NCBI GenBank assembly: GCA_025602915.1
Contig: JAHLJZ010000054.1
Coordinates: forward strand, 99,448-163,447
Direction: 5' to 3'
DNA length: 64,000 bases
Source: Paraphysoderma sedebokerense
Lineage: Eukaryota; Blastocladiomycota; Physodermatomycetes; Physodermatales; Physodermataceae
Part shown: positions 11,802-25,100 of the stretch, piece by piece
Layout: each line of letters opens with the position of its first letter
How positions within the stretch are numbered: the first letter of the stretch is position 1
Program-made: the position numbers and the translations under genes
The notes under the pieces: model-generated
What the model saw: the letters and a program-made list of their open reading frames with translations, nothing else
What the model was told of the DNA's origin: nothing
Database searches by the model: none

Positions 11802-14800
11802 ATGACACACTCCCCCAGTCTCAATCCTCCCCATACAAACCCTGAATCAAATGACGACTTCCGTCGTCGCGTTCGATTCAACGACAATGTCGATCTCTTC
11901 TCTCCATTCCGGTCTTCGACCACTCAATCTCAGCAAAAGTACGCTGATTCCCTTGACTCTGACGGTGAAAATGTTGATGGCCTGGTGGATCCCTTAACTG
12001 GAGATGCCTCACCTGCAAATCATGCGCCGCCACTTGTCGACGAATACGTCGAACGTATCATCATGGCCATGTCCTATAAAAATCGATCTCTCGGATGTGC
12101 TTACTACAATGTTGCTAATGGAAAACTCTTCTTAATGGATGATATCGCCGAAGCGGACAATTTTGAAGCTCTCGGGGCTTGTATGTGCTTTTTGTCAATT
12201 CCAATCTCCTGTGGCGCTTCGCGATCTGACTGTAATGCAGTGAAATATCAAATCAACCCATCAGTCATTATAGCTAGCAGTAAGTCGGATGAAAAATTTC
12301 TCAACGCAATCCAAATGCAAGGTAATGAAAGATTCATGAGCCATGACACCGATTGGAGTTTGGCTTCTCCAACGATACTGAAGCATATATCCATCCTTGG
12401 TAGATGGCGATGCCAATCCGGACTTACAAATCGAGATTCGACCAGCGATCGAGTTTTCATACACAGCCTCAAAGCACCGACTTATCCATGCACAAATGGG
12501 CATAACTCAGAAGTCATATGTCGAAAGTGTTGATTCGCTGGAGGCAAATCAGCAAGAAGCTCTTTGGCAATTGTCGTCCATCTTCAAATTTGAATCGTTC
12601 GAAACTGTAAGTTAGAGTCCATTATTCTGCTTTGGTTGTCTTATGAATGGTTTTCGATTTTACCTTTGAATTTTGGTGCTTACTCCCATAGGTGGCATGT
12701 GCCGGCGCGCTCTTGACCTATCTCAACAGATCATCAGTACTTATGGGAGAATTGCCGGATGACGAAGAATCAGGATTGACGGTGCGCGAAATTAAAAAAT
12801 TTACCTTGTGGGTATCAGTTGTTCGTTTTGGAATTGCGATGCTCTTGACTAACGATAAGGTTCCGCGACTACTAGGGAGCGATATCTTCAACTAAATAGC
12901 GACGCTTTGCAATCTCTGTCAATCTTTGATGACTATACCAAAGGAAAGAAGCAGCTATCGCTCTTCGGTATGTATACTTTCTGATTGCCATTACATATCA
13001 CGTCTATGGATGCCTGCTAATGTATCGTTTCTATTCTTCTACCAAAGGTTTGCTCAATCGCACCAAAACTTTTCACGGTTCACAAACCCTGCGAATGTGG
13101 TTTATGAGGCCTCCAAACGACATAGACATTATACAAGAACGACATAATACGATTGCTTTATTCTTAAGACCAGAAAATGCGAATTTAGCTGAGCAGATGT
13201 GCACCGCGTTGAGGGGAGTCAAAAATGTACGGGTGAGTTGATTTGGTGTATCTTTCTTGTCTTGTGAATCGCCAGAACGAATGGCTGAAAAATATGTCCA
13301 CAAAATTTAGAAAATCGGTCAATTGTTGACCGAGAAGATGAAAATTTCGGACTGGCAAGGCTTGCTGAAGGTGACTCCCAATATTAATTTTCATTTTCGG
13401 TTGCCGTATTCAGTCAACTCATCATTTCATCTTTATATAGTTTGCATACAATGCCATGAAAATCCTCAATCTCTCCCGTGACATCAACGGACCAGCCTCT
13501 ATCATGTCAAAAATTCGTGAAAAATTTGACGTCGAAATCCTTCGGAATGTGGGAACTTTCATCAATGATGTCGTTTGTATCAAGTTGCTGCTATTTCTTG
13601 CCTTCTATGATTAGAATGAGCTTGTGCTTCATTAAATGTCGCAGAAGTGGGGACTGATCGCCATTGATTCCTGTTTAGATTGATTTTGACGAGTCCATTA
13701 ATGAAAACCGTATGGTGGTAAAACCGAACGTAATACATTTAAGTTCTCTGCTTTCTTGTCGATTCTCTCGCAATATCAACCTCCCGCTTCCCTTCTATCA
13801 ATACAGATTGACCCGCCACTCGATGATCTGAAAAGGACCTATGCCGGTTTAGACTCGTTCCTTTCTACAGTTGCCGAATCACTCTCCACGACAATCCCAT
13901 CTCGTTATGCCACATCTCTCAATGTCATTTACTTTCCTCAGTTGGGCTTTCTGGTAACCACACCATTAACGGATGATATGATTGAGAGAAACGAGTACGA
14001 CATACCAGAAACCGATTTGGAGTATCAATTCTGTACGGGGGTGAATGGATACTATAAGAATGGAAGAATGAGAGGTAGGGTGACAATTCTTACATACTGC
14101 ATCATATTTCAGACATTGCTTAACAAAGTGGTATCAGAATTGGACGAACATATAGGAGATATCCACGGTTTAATTGTCGACAAAGAAATTGAGATCATGC
14201 AACAATTGCAAGAAGCAATGCTCAATTATTTGGACACACTATTGAGTATATATGAAGTATGCGTCGAGTTAGATTGGTACGTGGTTCTTAATTCTCGTTG
14301 TGCTGGTCACTAAGGTCAGAAATTAATTGTCTTCTTCTAATGGGATTGTATCTTTTCTCTATGTACTTGGATGGACAGTTTGTTGGCATTGACCGAATCG
14401 GCTAAATTATATGGTTATGCTAGACCTGTTATGACGTCGGACAATACATTAGAAATCGTAAACGGACGGTTGGAATTATGTTTCGTTTCATCCCCTCTCT
14501 CATTTGCGTGCTAATACTGGAGTGGGTTTTGATTTGCAGGCATCCGTTGCAAGAGCATTACGTTCAAACATTCATCTCGAACGATACTTACATCAGTTGT
14601 GAGAAGAATAAAAAGAGGATCATGATTCTTAGTGGAGGTTTGTGTTCTCGTGTACAAATATCAAGACTTGGGGTGTCCGGATGGCTAACTGACTGAAAAT
14701 AAGCGAATTATTCTGGGAAGAGTGTATATCTCAAACAAGTATTGCCCGATTTTCTCTTCTTCCTCTTCGTCCCCTTCGTCGGATCTGCTGTCATTACCTC

Positions 14801-15925
14801 TTGAATGTATTGACAATATAAAAAATCGCTTCTCTACAGGTAGCATTAATCGTTTACCTTGCTCATGTTGGCAGTTACGTTCCAGCCGAATACGCAAAAA
14901 TTGGGATCACTGATAAAATCTTGACAAGAATTCAAACCAGAGAAACAGTGTCTAAAGTACATGGACTAAAAAGATTAGTCGCTCATTTAAAGATACTTCT
15001 CAGTTCTGATTCATGTTCATCCTACGTAGGCACAAAGTGCATTTATGATTGACCTGCAACAAGTTCATCTTGCGTTAGCGACTGCGACAGAGAGATCTTT
15101 GGTGTTACTGGATGAGTTTGGAAAAGGAACTGTTGCAACTGGTTTGTTTATACTCCTTATCCACTTCTTATCTTGTTATTCTAATAATACATAAATACGA
15201 CCGACTATTCATACTACGAAAACTTACACACAAAGATGGAATTGGACTGTTTTGTGGAGTCATCGATCATTTCGCCCAACGTGAAAATCCTCCTAAAGTC
15301 ATCGCGACGACTCATTTTCACGGTTCGTTACCTACTCTCTAATGCTTCCCTATTTAATTTTGCTTCCAAACTTAACTCTTTCACCCTGATTATGAAAAAC
15401 GAATAGAAATCTTCAACAACAATCTTCTCAACCCGAAATATCCGATAGCATATTACTCTATGCAGATCCTTCAACATGAATCAGAATTAACATTTTTATA
15501 TAAAATTGTGGAAGGTCGAAGTTTAATGTCGTTCGGCACTTTTTGTGCTATGGTAGCGGGTGTACCACCCAAAGTCGTTGAGAGAGGTAAAGCAGAAATT
15601 GCCGCATTTGCCTTACTTAATTCCTGTAAAACTGTTGTCTTTTCCTGGCACCTTAATCTTTTATATATGATTTAAACTACTAACCCTCAACACAATCCGA
15701 TAAATTCATTACTTCCATCCTTCTACTCATCTTGTAGCCGTCGTCGCGTCCGAAAGGTTTTCTCGCTTCGAACCAATCAACCTCACAACCGAGTCTGATG
15801 AGGAAAAAACACAGAAAAAAGTGTGCAAGAATTTAGCCGAAAAGTTTATGGAATTAAAATTTGAAACTGTCGATGACGTGCAAGAGTTGTTTGACTACAT
15901 TAAAACAATGGAAGAGTACATTTAA
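11802..15925 (+). CDS. MSH5: Meiotic MutS homologue MSH5
   Basis: MSH5 pairs with MSH4 to stabilise recombination intermediates and promote meiotic crossovers. It lacks the mismatch-recognition domain of other MutS proteins. Start MTHSPSLNPP at 11802. The connector region reads RSLGCAYYNVANGKLFLMDD, as in MSH5 of other eukaryotes. The core follows (RTKTFHGSQTLRMWFMRPPN, then DEHIGDIHGLIVDKEIEIMQ), then NGRHPLQEHYV. The ATPase has Walker A SGANYSGKSVYLKQ, created across the splice at about 14.64-14.70 kb. It is followed by VALIVYLAHVGSYVPAEYAK, the FMIDLQQVHLALATATERS segment, Walker B SLVLLDEFGKGT, and ATTHFHE. The C-terminus VDDVQELFDYIKTMEEYI ends at 15925. About fifteen introns are present. 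All catalytic motifs are intact, which argues that the organism retains meiosis. Confidence 0.93.
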
Positions 15926-16574
15926 GGATCAATTGTTCTCCGATTTGATCATTTCTCTTTCTTGAATGGCGTTGTATGCTAGCTATGATTGCTCCACGAG
16001 GCGCAGTAGGCCATATGTTGTGTGCAGTACTCTTTTCACATTCGTTGAGGCGTATAATACTGAAAGATCTTTTCTTGTCCTTCCGGTTGGATTACAAAAG
16101 TTTTATCTTTCTGATATGTTTCCAGTTATCCTAGGTTTTCATGAATTGTGATCGAATGCATAGTTCTCCTGTCATATCATTATCTACTGATAATTTGGTC
16201 TGTATACATCATCCGGTTTAGAGTTCATGTAGCGGCGAAAATATAGTTTCAGTATAGTTAGGATCACTCGTTCTAATATGATATTTTAGACATTCAAGTT
16301 TCAGATGAAAATTTGATATATACTTGCTCTTAATGTCAATGGATTGATTTGTGACGTAATAAGATATACAATACTAAATTAAACAAAAATTGATTAATGG
16401 GATATATCTACACCTACTAAATACAAGCAATGAACTCTCAATTTTACAGCTGGCTTTCTTTCCCAGGTATTAGACTAAATCAAAATCAACTAGCACCACG
16501 ATATACTCATGGTTTTTCCATTATACAGCGAACAAAAGTTCAAAACTGACCTGATAACAGGCCGACATCATAAT
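15926..16574. other. Convergent 3' intergenic region
   Basis: About 650 AT-rich bases lie between the MSH5 stop and the stop of the minus-strand hydrolase. No RNA gene, repeat or supported reading frame was found. Confidence 0.5.
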
Positions 16575-18176
16575 TCACATTTCCAACGTCTCCATCGAAT
16601 CCTCCAGTTCATTCAACTCTACTCTTTTAGCATCGTTCAACCATCTTTTCAATTCATGCACACTAGCTTCCAACAACGACATATAATTTGGTTCGTTTGA
16701 AAAGGAATCAAACATATGGGTATGTGCTTCTACTGGGTGATCAATGGTGGATGGGATAGGTGTAAAGTATGGTTCTAAAATATCCGGAAATGGTGTAGGA
16801 ATGTTGATGAAGGTACGGTAAGGGTTGGGTGTGAATGCTGTAAGGGGTGGGATCTAGGAAGAAAAAGCGTAGAAGAAGAAGAACGGAGAAGGGAAGTAAC
16901 GATTGATAAAGGAAGTTTGAATGGGAATGAAATACGTCAGTCGGACGGTGCATGCTCTGTACAGTGAAACAACGGACTAACATACTCGAACATAAAAACA
17001 TCTAAATTTCAGATTCATATCTATAATCAATTTCTCCAATCGTCTACTCCGTGTATCCATGTCTTCTTTTAACAGAGGCTCCAGAAACTGGGCGTGTTCC
17101 GAAATGACGGTTTTAGACCAACTCATTAGCTTGTCACCTGCTGTGACCGAAGCTATCACTGCTCCGGCACCAAAGGCTATTTTTGCCCACCTTGGAGCAA
17201 TAGAAACCGCTTTGACAAGTGTGGTGAGGCGAGGGGCGACGGTGCGAGTGAGAGAGGTCAACGAGAAGAGATCAGAGTTCAAATGGAAAAACGGGGTGTC
17301 GTAAGCTTTTCAAAGTGAGAAATGTGAGAAAAAATAGTTCCCGAAATGACATTGGCATGGGGTTGGTTAGCGAGAAAGGAGAGATCAGATTAAAGCATTC
17401 GTGTTGAAACAAAAATATGGTTTCACTCAGTCAACCAATATGCATGGAATTAGAACATCGAGAGAAAAAACATACCCATTATCCCTACAACCGTTAGTAT
17501 TGAAGACGGCTTAAAGTGTTCTGAATTAACCATCGCTGCTTGCCCGTTTTCCTTCTCATTCTTCGTACAACTCCCCTGGCCATCCTCATTGTCCTCATTC
17601 GATGAGTCCAGCCCGGCATTAGGAATTGGCTCTTTAAGATTCTCTTGATACCCGCTTTCTTCCTTCAAATCTTCCTTCAAGTCTTCGTCTTCATTAATAT
17701 CTTCTTGTTCTGTGTCTTCATCGCTATGCTCTAATTCTTCCAGGCCCTTTACGTAACCTTTCCTCGCTAGTCGTTTCAACGAGTCAACACATACAAGTCC
17801 GCCCATACCTATTCAAGAAATTAGTAATTGGTATTTTCAGTGATTAATTTAAAGAAGTTATGTAGAACTGAAACAACCAGAATGATCTCAAGGAGTTCAA
17901 TTACTCGAGGAACTTACTGTGTGCTAAAAATACGACTTTTCTTTCCTTCCTGCCTTCATTCTCTTGTCGTCTCATTACATAATCCACTAGCCATTCAGAA
18001 AAATCTTTCACTGACTTCTTATATAGACCTCTTGTCGCAAACGTGGGGTATCGAATGATTTCAATGTCTGGTAGATAGGCGTTCAAATGCTCGGGGAATG
18101 ACTGAAAAGTGGAATCGTCGCCAAGGAAACCATGAACAAATATGAACAGCGGTTTCGGGATATTTATGGTCGTCAT
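16575..18176 (-). CDS. Alpha/beta hydrolase (lipase-like, DUF676-type fold)
   Basis: The N-terminus KPLFIFVHGFLGDDSTFQSF contains the oxyanion strand HGFLGDD. After the first intron the nucleophile elbow is rebuilt across the splice as AHSMGGLVCVDS (GxSxG-type with Ser as nucleophile). A later exon gives AYDTPFFHLNSD, the A/FDTP-F turn that follows the nucleophile in DUF676/PGAP1-like hydrolases. Between these lies a very acidic, low-complexity insert of about 80 residues (EDTEQEDINEDEDLKEDLKE). The C-terminal part has a possible membrane segment (WAKIAFGAGAVIASVTAGDK) and ends ELNELEDSMETLEM at 16575. It probably cleaves a lipid or ester. The substrate and the catalytic Asp/His cannot be assigned by eye. 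Confidence 0.75.
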
Positions 18177-18374
18177 CTGTATATCCAGTTATTTCTCAGA
18201 ATATAATTCTTCCCTTCTGAGAAACTGAACTGCAACGTTGCTGCGACACCGAAATAAGTTTACTCAAAGCCACAATGCCGGTCCTCGTGATTCTTCAGAG
18301 AGCGCGATCAGCGAAAATCAATCTGTCGTTGTATTTATTACAGGATAGTTATCATGATTTTACAACTCCAAGTT

Positions 18375-19664
18375 TCACTTCTTCAAATACGGTTCTAATA
18401 AATTTAACGCTTTTTTGAGATTATCTACAGCAGTTTTAACATCATCATATTCCAGTGCGCTGATAACATATCGAGCGTGTTTCTGCGCTTGGCTCATCAC
18501 TGCTGGATCATAATTAAGGGAATAATTCGACACGGCAGAGCTCGGTCCTGATTGGAACTGTGTTGAGGCCATCGTGGGTTGGATGGGTTGAACCGGTTGT
18601 GTTTGGATGTGTGGAACTGCAGATGCAGGCGGCGATTGTGGCTGGGTAAACTGACTCGGCAAATGACCTGGAGGGTTTTGTTGATACGGTGGCTGATGAG
18701 GGGGGAATGAAGAGTGACTATCGGCAGAAAAATTAGGAGTGAAGTCAGCCGGTGCGCTAGGTTGTTGTTCGAAGTCACTTTGTGGGGGTGGTTGTCCATA
18801 TTGTGGGATTGACGAGCTTGGAGGTTGATCCATCGATGAAGGGGCACCGGATTGTGGGTTCAAATTCACTTCATCGACCTGCTGTTCTCCTGGGGGTCCT
18901 GGAGTTGGTTGTCGACCTTCTTTAAGCGCTTTCATGATATCTGCGGCTTTCCATTTCGAATATTTTATCTTTTCCTTGGTCTACGTGAACATGTCGAAAT
19001 GTAAGTATCGTGCAGCAGCAATCAGTACGAACAACATACTTCAGGCTCCAAATCGCCGAAATTTTTAAGCAATTCAAGGAATATAGAAGCCGCCAGGAAT
19101 GTTTTGGCTGTTTTCCTACAGAAAAATTCAATAAACAATCCTAAATTGTCATTATCAACGGAAATGGAATAAGTACCGCGAAGCTTTTCCCGCACGATCT
19201 TCATTATCAGCGTTTAGAAATATCTTTAAAGCAAAATTTTCAACATGCGACATCCCGACTGTCTCATTCGTAATCGCTTCGTTGCCGGCCAAAGCAGTTT
19301 TCTCCTATAGAGAGATCAAAAAAGCAGGGCACAATAAAAATTCAACTTGAGCCAAATCGAAATCACAGGAACGGACGGAACTTCCAACTAACTTGTTCTA
19401 GATTATCCATCAAGGAGCCTAAGAAAGCTTTCACTTCGTTGCTTTTATTCTTTGGTCCATCCGTTATTGCACATCTTACAGCGTAGAATTTACCTGTTGA
19501 CACCATTGTTAGTAGTAGGTTCAAACATGTGCATGCTGCGGTTAAAATATGAACAAACAATAGTATGATAGGATGGGTTCTCTGTTTTGAAGCTCGGCAG
19601 CTCTTTGGAGAAAGGGCGATATAAATGAGAGTTCCTGTGGAACAGGAGGAAGGACGGATGCCAT
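18375..19664 (-). CDS. VTA1: Vacuolar protein sorting-associated protein VTA1 (LIP5)
   Basis: VTA1 activates the AAA ATPase VPS4, which disassembles ESCRT-III at the multivesicular body. Start MASVLPPVPQELSFISPFLQ at 19664. The MIT-like N-terminal domain continues RAAELQNREPILSYY and, after a 5' intron whose splice restores YYCKFYAVR, DGPKNKSNEVKAFLGSLMDN. Then come the conserved KTAKTFLAASIFLELLKNFG and EKIKYSKWKAADIMKALKEG. A Pro/Gln-rich linker of about 110 residues leads to the C-terminal VPS4-binding VSL domain QAQKHARYVISALEYDDVKT followed by AVDNLKKALNLLEPYLKK. Order and length match fungal VTA1. Four or five introns are present, all in the N-terminal half. Confidence 0.93.
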
Positions 19665-20223
19665 ATCAATGAGTATTGCGGTATGTCTAGGGAATGGAAG
19701 TGATGGAAGAAGGAAGAGAGGCTTCTCGCGGAATCGAATGGTTGGTTGTCACTTCCCTCGGCACTTATTGAGTTCTGATAAATCTTGCATTTACAAGATA
19801 TGATTAGATTCTTCATTTTCCGTCTTACGAATGAGTTGTAATTTTTTCCATTGTGATAGCTAATTCATTGATTTTGATGGATGATTCATCTATTAGTTAA
19901 TTTCATTGAAGTTGGCACACGACCAAGCCTGGACGCAGTCCATTGAAAATATTCAGTTTCTGATTCAACCGCAGTCAAAGTGGACGGACTGAGGCAAAAA
20001 TAAGATTTGGGATTATAGTCATTACTCAGCTCCATGGTCACTAAACACTTGATAGAATCCTAATTCGAAGCATTGAATCAGTAAGCAGAATGGCGCAGGT
20101 TATTTCCACGAGTGACGTCAAGCGAAAACTTGCAATTGCAACTACTTCCAATTGCACAAATTACAATTCGCTTTTTTTGGCATAGCTCTTTCTGCTGAAT
20201 CTTAAAGTTCTACCCACTTTCCA
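19665..20223. other. Divergent intergenic region
   Basis: About 560 bp lie between the VTA1 start (minus) and the F-box/WD start (plus), presumably holding both promoters. I recognised no RNA gene, repeat or named operator. Confidence 0.5.
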
Positions 20224-21861
20224 ATGTCAATATTGAAGCAGCTTCCGGAGGAAATATGGGTCGACATTGTGTGCCGTCTGGACGGTGGAACGGTCGTACA
20301 GTTAATGCAGACCAGCAGATTTTTCCATAGGTACACATCTTTAATCCTCAACCTATTGTACATTTACCATGAACTAAAATTTATCATGTTACCTCAGATT
20401 ATGTGATGACAATACCGTTTGGCACAAAGTGTACAAAAATAGCCGGCCCATAATCGCAAGATACCATCGCTTCGATGCAGTCGAGAACTGGCGTGGTAAA
20501 TTCGTGAGTGAAGAATTGTACACAGAATGGTTCAAAAGTCCTAGTATATGTGAAGTAAAGTTAGATGTCAGCGACGATGAGAAAGTTGTTTCCGTCAGCG
20601 AAACCGTATGGTTCTGCCTTTCTAATCTAGGCGTGCAAAGCCCTTGAGGAACATTGAGACTAATTATCTATTCCCGATTCCTTAATAGCTCAGCGATTTT
20701 CGACCTAATGAGAACGAAGGCTATGTCGCCGTGGTAACGAGAATTGCACAATCCGAAGCTTCTCAAGAGAACACACCGGCACAGCCATCTACTGCCGTGC
20801 GGTACACCGTTTACCGCTATGGTCCAACATTAGAGAAAATATCTTCTTTGCAGGTAGAAGAAGCTGAAGGACAATATTTGGTTGGATTATGTATAAGTCA
20901 GAAACATGGGATTCTTGCATTTGCCGAAATTATTCCATCCCTTTTCTTGACTTCCATCAGGTTTTTTGACTTCATAAATATGGTAGAGCTTCAGCAAGTT
21001 TCGATTCAGAACATTCTGATTCGAATTATTGTGGATTTTGATATCCCAGAAGTGAAAGAAGGGAGGTCTGTAATCTGATGCTGCTGTTTGCGGATACGTA
21101 ATTTTTTATTGACGAATTATTCAAAACCTAGTGCGAGCATTGGTGTGTTCTATCAAACATTTGGAAGCCGCGAATCAGTTTACATGGCTGCATTTTCATT
21201 TCCGAGCTTGGATTTTCAATGTCAGAAAGAATTTGCAGACTTGGATACTGATGTCACGAGTTTATTCTACGATGGCAAGTACGACTCGAGCATATTAGTG
21301 ACGGGGCACACAGACGGCAATTTGCGATTGTGGAATGTAGAGTCTGGCGATATGGTACATAAAATACCCGTGTCGACTGGTTCACTTAATCATCTCGTCA
21401 TACGAGAGTTCGAGGACAGATTGGGGCTTGCCGGGAAGTGCGATGTTAAGTCTGTAAGGCAATTCGTCGTTGGCGATGCGACTTTAGGCGAAGCAGGTGT
21501 TGCTGAGTTTTCAGCTTTAAACACATTACTAATGGCTCAGTCCATACCGAATGCGAAACTACCAAACCAACAGATCATTCACAAAATCGAAAATATTAGC
21601 GCGGTGACATACGGAGTTTACCATTCCTTGCTATTTGCTTTGACGAAAGATGGTAGGTTCGTAATTAGTGAAATAGAAAGTGGAAATGAACTGTTTTCGT
21701 GGAAAGTTGTGGATGAAGATGTGGGATCCAAGAGTAGGTTTTTGATGTTTACAGGGAAACGATATGAGGAGATTTTGCTGTCGCTGGGAACAAAACTGTA
21801 CAGAATAGGAAAATTTGTCAAGGCTGAGAAGAATACTGATATGATTGTCGCTAGCGGATGA
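20224..21861 (+). CDS. F-box protein with WD40-like beta-propeller
   Basis: The F-box is at the very start (MSILKQLPEEIWVDIVCRLD, then GGTVVQLMQTSRFFHR) and is interrupted by a short intron near 20.33-20.41 kb, after which the helix ends DNTVWHKVYKNSRP. The remainder alternates beta-type blades. The clearest WD40 unit is SILVTGHTDGNLRLWNVESG, with weaker ones at LVGLCISQKHGILAFAE and SLLFALTKDGRFVISEIESG. Roughly 450 aa in total with three introns. It would act as a substrate receptor of an SCF ligase, with the propeller binding the substrate. Apart from one clear WD repeat the blades are degenerate, so I cannot match it to FBXW7/Cdc4 or Met30. The stop is at 21861. Confidence 0.75.
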
Positions 21862-22194
21862 AGTCGGACGGAATCTATTGTTTCGATTGCGGACGATAGA
21901 TGTCGTTGATATCTGTACAAATTATGTCAAATATTATGAACACACGAATAATATACTACACTGTATAGTATTGCTCTAGAATATAAATTATTTGATTTGC
22001 CATATGTTATGTTGCTATTCACTTCTATCATAATATGCATAATAATGTGATCCATGCGTGTAGTCACGTTCCGACAATGTCATCTTAAATGGGAGAGATG
22101 ACATCCATTTTTAGTACGACTACTTTATCGCTATCCTTTACTTCCTCGGACATCACTCTACCATCATCTGCTGTCGACATTGTCTATCTGCGCA
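21862..22194. other. Intergenic region upstream of AMP deaminase
   Basis: AT-rich sequence of about 330 bp. The last 60 bases before the start at 22195 are C/T-rich, as in several promoters of this window. No specific site was recognised. Confidence 0.5.
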
Positions 22195-25100
22195 ATGTCT
22201 GTCCGTGATTCTGTCCTCCGTCACCTATTTGCCTCGACCGACTCTATCTCGGCCGACTCCACCCGTCGGTCCGCCTCTCCTCGGACGGGTAGGCCGTCCC
22301 TCGATGTCAATAATCCAAATTCTGTGTTTGTCTCTGCTAATAGCATAAGCAGTCAGGACTCTAAGAATTCACTCCTCGAAGATGGAAAGTTTGTGAATAT
22401 GCAAACTCCTGTTCAGGGCGATCCGTTCTATACATATAAAGTTGAAAAAGAACTGCAGAATGTAAGGTTTATGATTTAAATTGTTATATTCTTCTAAATT
22501 GTTTCTGGGCAGTTTGATATTATCTTCCACATTTCCTTCGGTCATTTTTTCCAACTTTTTGAGCTCTTTGTGCTGAAAGTGGTAATTTGGTTTGTCTCTA
22601 ATGGGTTGCAGAGTTGAAGTTGATTTATGGCTCTGAATGTGATGAATCATTAACAATCTTCACATATGGTTCGAATTCATAATATTAGGAAGACTCTAGG
22701 TTTTGGATTAACTCAATGCAAGCTGACATTACCGGTGGACCGTCCGATGGCTTAGGGAATGGCGGTATTGATATACATCCTGGAGAAATGAAAGATACAC
22801 CAAACTATAGTGATTTCAACTGGTTTGACAAGGCCGCAAGACTAGGTATTTAATTTTTTATGCTGCGTCACGCAATGTGCTCTTCTTATTCGCTTTCGAT
22901 ATGAATTATCTACTGATGTAATTTATCATTTGTAGATTACGATGTCAGCGAAGAATTAAGAGGCATCCTCCTCAATTTTCAAAAATGCATGGAACTCCGC
23001 CACCAGTACTTAGAGTTATCTCTCCAAAGAGAATTTGATAACCCAAAGAATTCCGACGACTGGCAAATATATCCACCGCCGCCCCCACCAAGTTGGGTTC
23101 CCCCGACTGATAGCAACGGAAAAGCTGATTTTGTTCCCCCTACAGAGGGAATAACGAAGTCAGCGTCTTTCCGTCTAGGCGAAGTCAAGATCCCTACTCG
23201 TGAAGGGGTATGATTAACTTTTCAGTTTGTGTCCGTTTGCTCCTTCGTCCCACTGATTCATTATCTATGTGATGATCCCAAACAGAACCATATTTTCTCC
23301 ATGTGCGATGACGGAGTTTTCCGTGTATATCCCTCTCAAGATGCATTAAAGGCCAACCAATCCTGTTACAATGTGCCCTCTATTAAGCAATATTTTCAAG
23401 ATTTGGATTTTATCCTGAACGTCATTTCGGATGGACCAGCAAAAAGTTTCGCTTACCGCAGATTGCGATATTTGGAAAGCAAATTCAATATGTACACACT
23501 ACTGAATGATGCTAGGGAGATGGCGGAATCTAAGGTTAGTTGATCTCTCTATAAACTTGTTTGCGAACTATCTTGTTAATTTCTTTCGATTTCTGTCTTT
23601 GGTTGAAATCAGAGTGTACCTCATCGTGATTTTTACAATGTGCGAAAAGTCGATACCCACGTCCATCACTCTTCTTGTATGAACCAAAAGCATTTATTAC
23701 GATTCATAAAAGCTAAAATGAAAAAGAATTCAAACGTGCGAAACTTAATTACAAACCCCGCTTGAATTATGTCATCTGAATGGCTGATATTATTTCATGT
23801 TGTAGGATGTCGTGATTTACAGGGACAACAAATACCTCACACTATCTCAAGTATTCGAATCGCTTAAACTGACGGCATACGATCTCAGCATTGACACCCT
23901 GGATATGCATGTGAGTAGCCTTCGTTTGACAAACCTTTGGGCTCAAAGCGCAAGGTTCGAATAACTTTAACTCTCATAGGCTCATCAAGATTCCTTCCAC
24001 CGATTTGATAAATTTAACTTAAAATATAATCCTATCGGTGAATCCCGTCTTCGTGAGATTTTCCTCAAAACTGATAACTTAGTAGAAGGCCGCTACTTGG
24101 CTGAATTAACCCAAGGTGCGAATGAGTTGTGGAGGTTATTTAAAAATTAGACAACACTAACTGTCACTCGGTTATGTAGAGGTGATATCCGATCTCGAAG
24201 CTAGCAAATACCAGCATGCGGAGTACCGTATATCAATTTACGGACGGTTTGTTTCATTCCTCGTCTCTCTCATTTCTTCCGCAATGATAATGGACTGACC
24301 CGTGATTTTTTGGTGCAGGTCCAAGTCGGAGTGGGACAAACTGGCCAAATGGGTTGTGAATAATAAGCTGTTCAGCAACAATGTGAGATGGCTGATTCAA
24401 GTCCCTCGATTATATTCCTTGTTCAAAGGGAAAAATGTCGAAAACTTCGAGGATTTAATTTCCAGTTTGTATTGATGGCTTACTTATTCACTGCTTGCGT
24501 CTTGTTTTTCTTATCGACTGACATACTCTGTTACACTTTCGTAGATATTTTTGAGCCACTCTTTGAAGTGACTCAAGACCCCGCCACACATCCAGAGCTT
24601 CATATCTTTTTACAGCGCGTCATTGGATTTGACAGTGTAGACGATGAATCGAAGGCAGAACGAAGAATTCATAAGAAATATCCGCTTCCTAGATACTGGA
24701 ATTCTGGTCTAAATCCCCCTTACAGTTATTATATTTACTACATGTTTGCAAATCTCTGTAGCTTGAATCAATGGAGACGCGAAAAAGGATTTAGTGCGTT
24801 CAGGTTTTTCTTGATTGATCTTTCATAGAAACGATCTATTAACATTTATTCAATAGACACCTTCGTTCTGCGCCCACATTGTGGTGAAGCCGGGGACACT
24901 GATCATCTTACCGCCGGTTTCCTCGCATCCCATTCCATTTCTCACGGAATCTTACTTCGTAAAGTTCCCGCCTTACAGTATCTTTATTATCTAATGCAAA
25001 TCGGTATAGCGATGTCGCCGTTAAGTAATAATGCGTTATTTTTGACGTATGAGCGAAACCCGTTCCCATATTTCTTTCAAAGAGGTTTAAATGTCAGTTT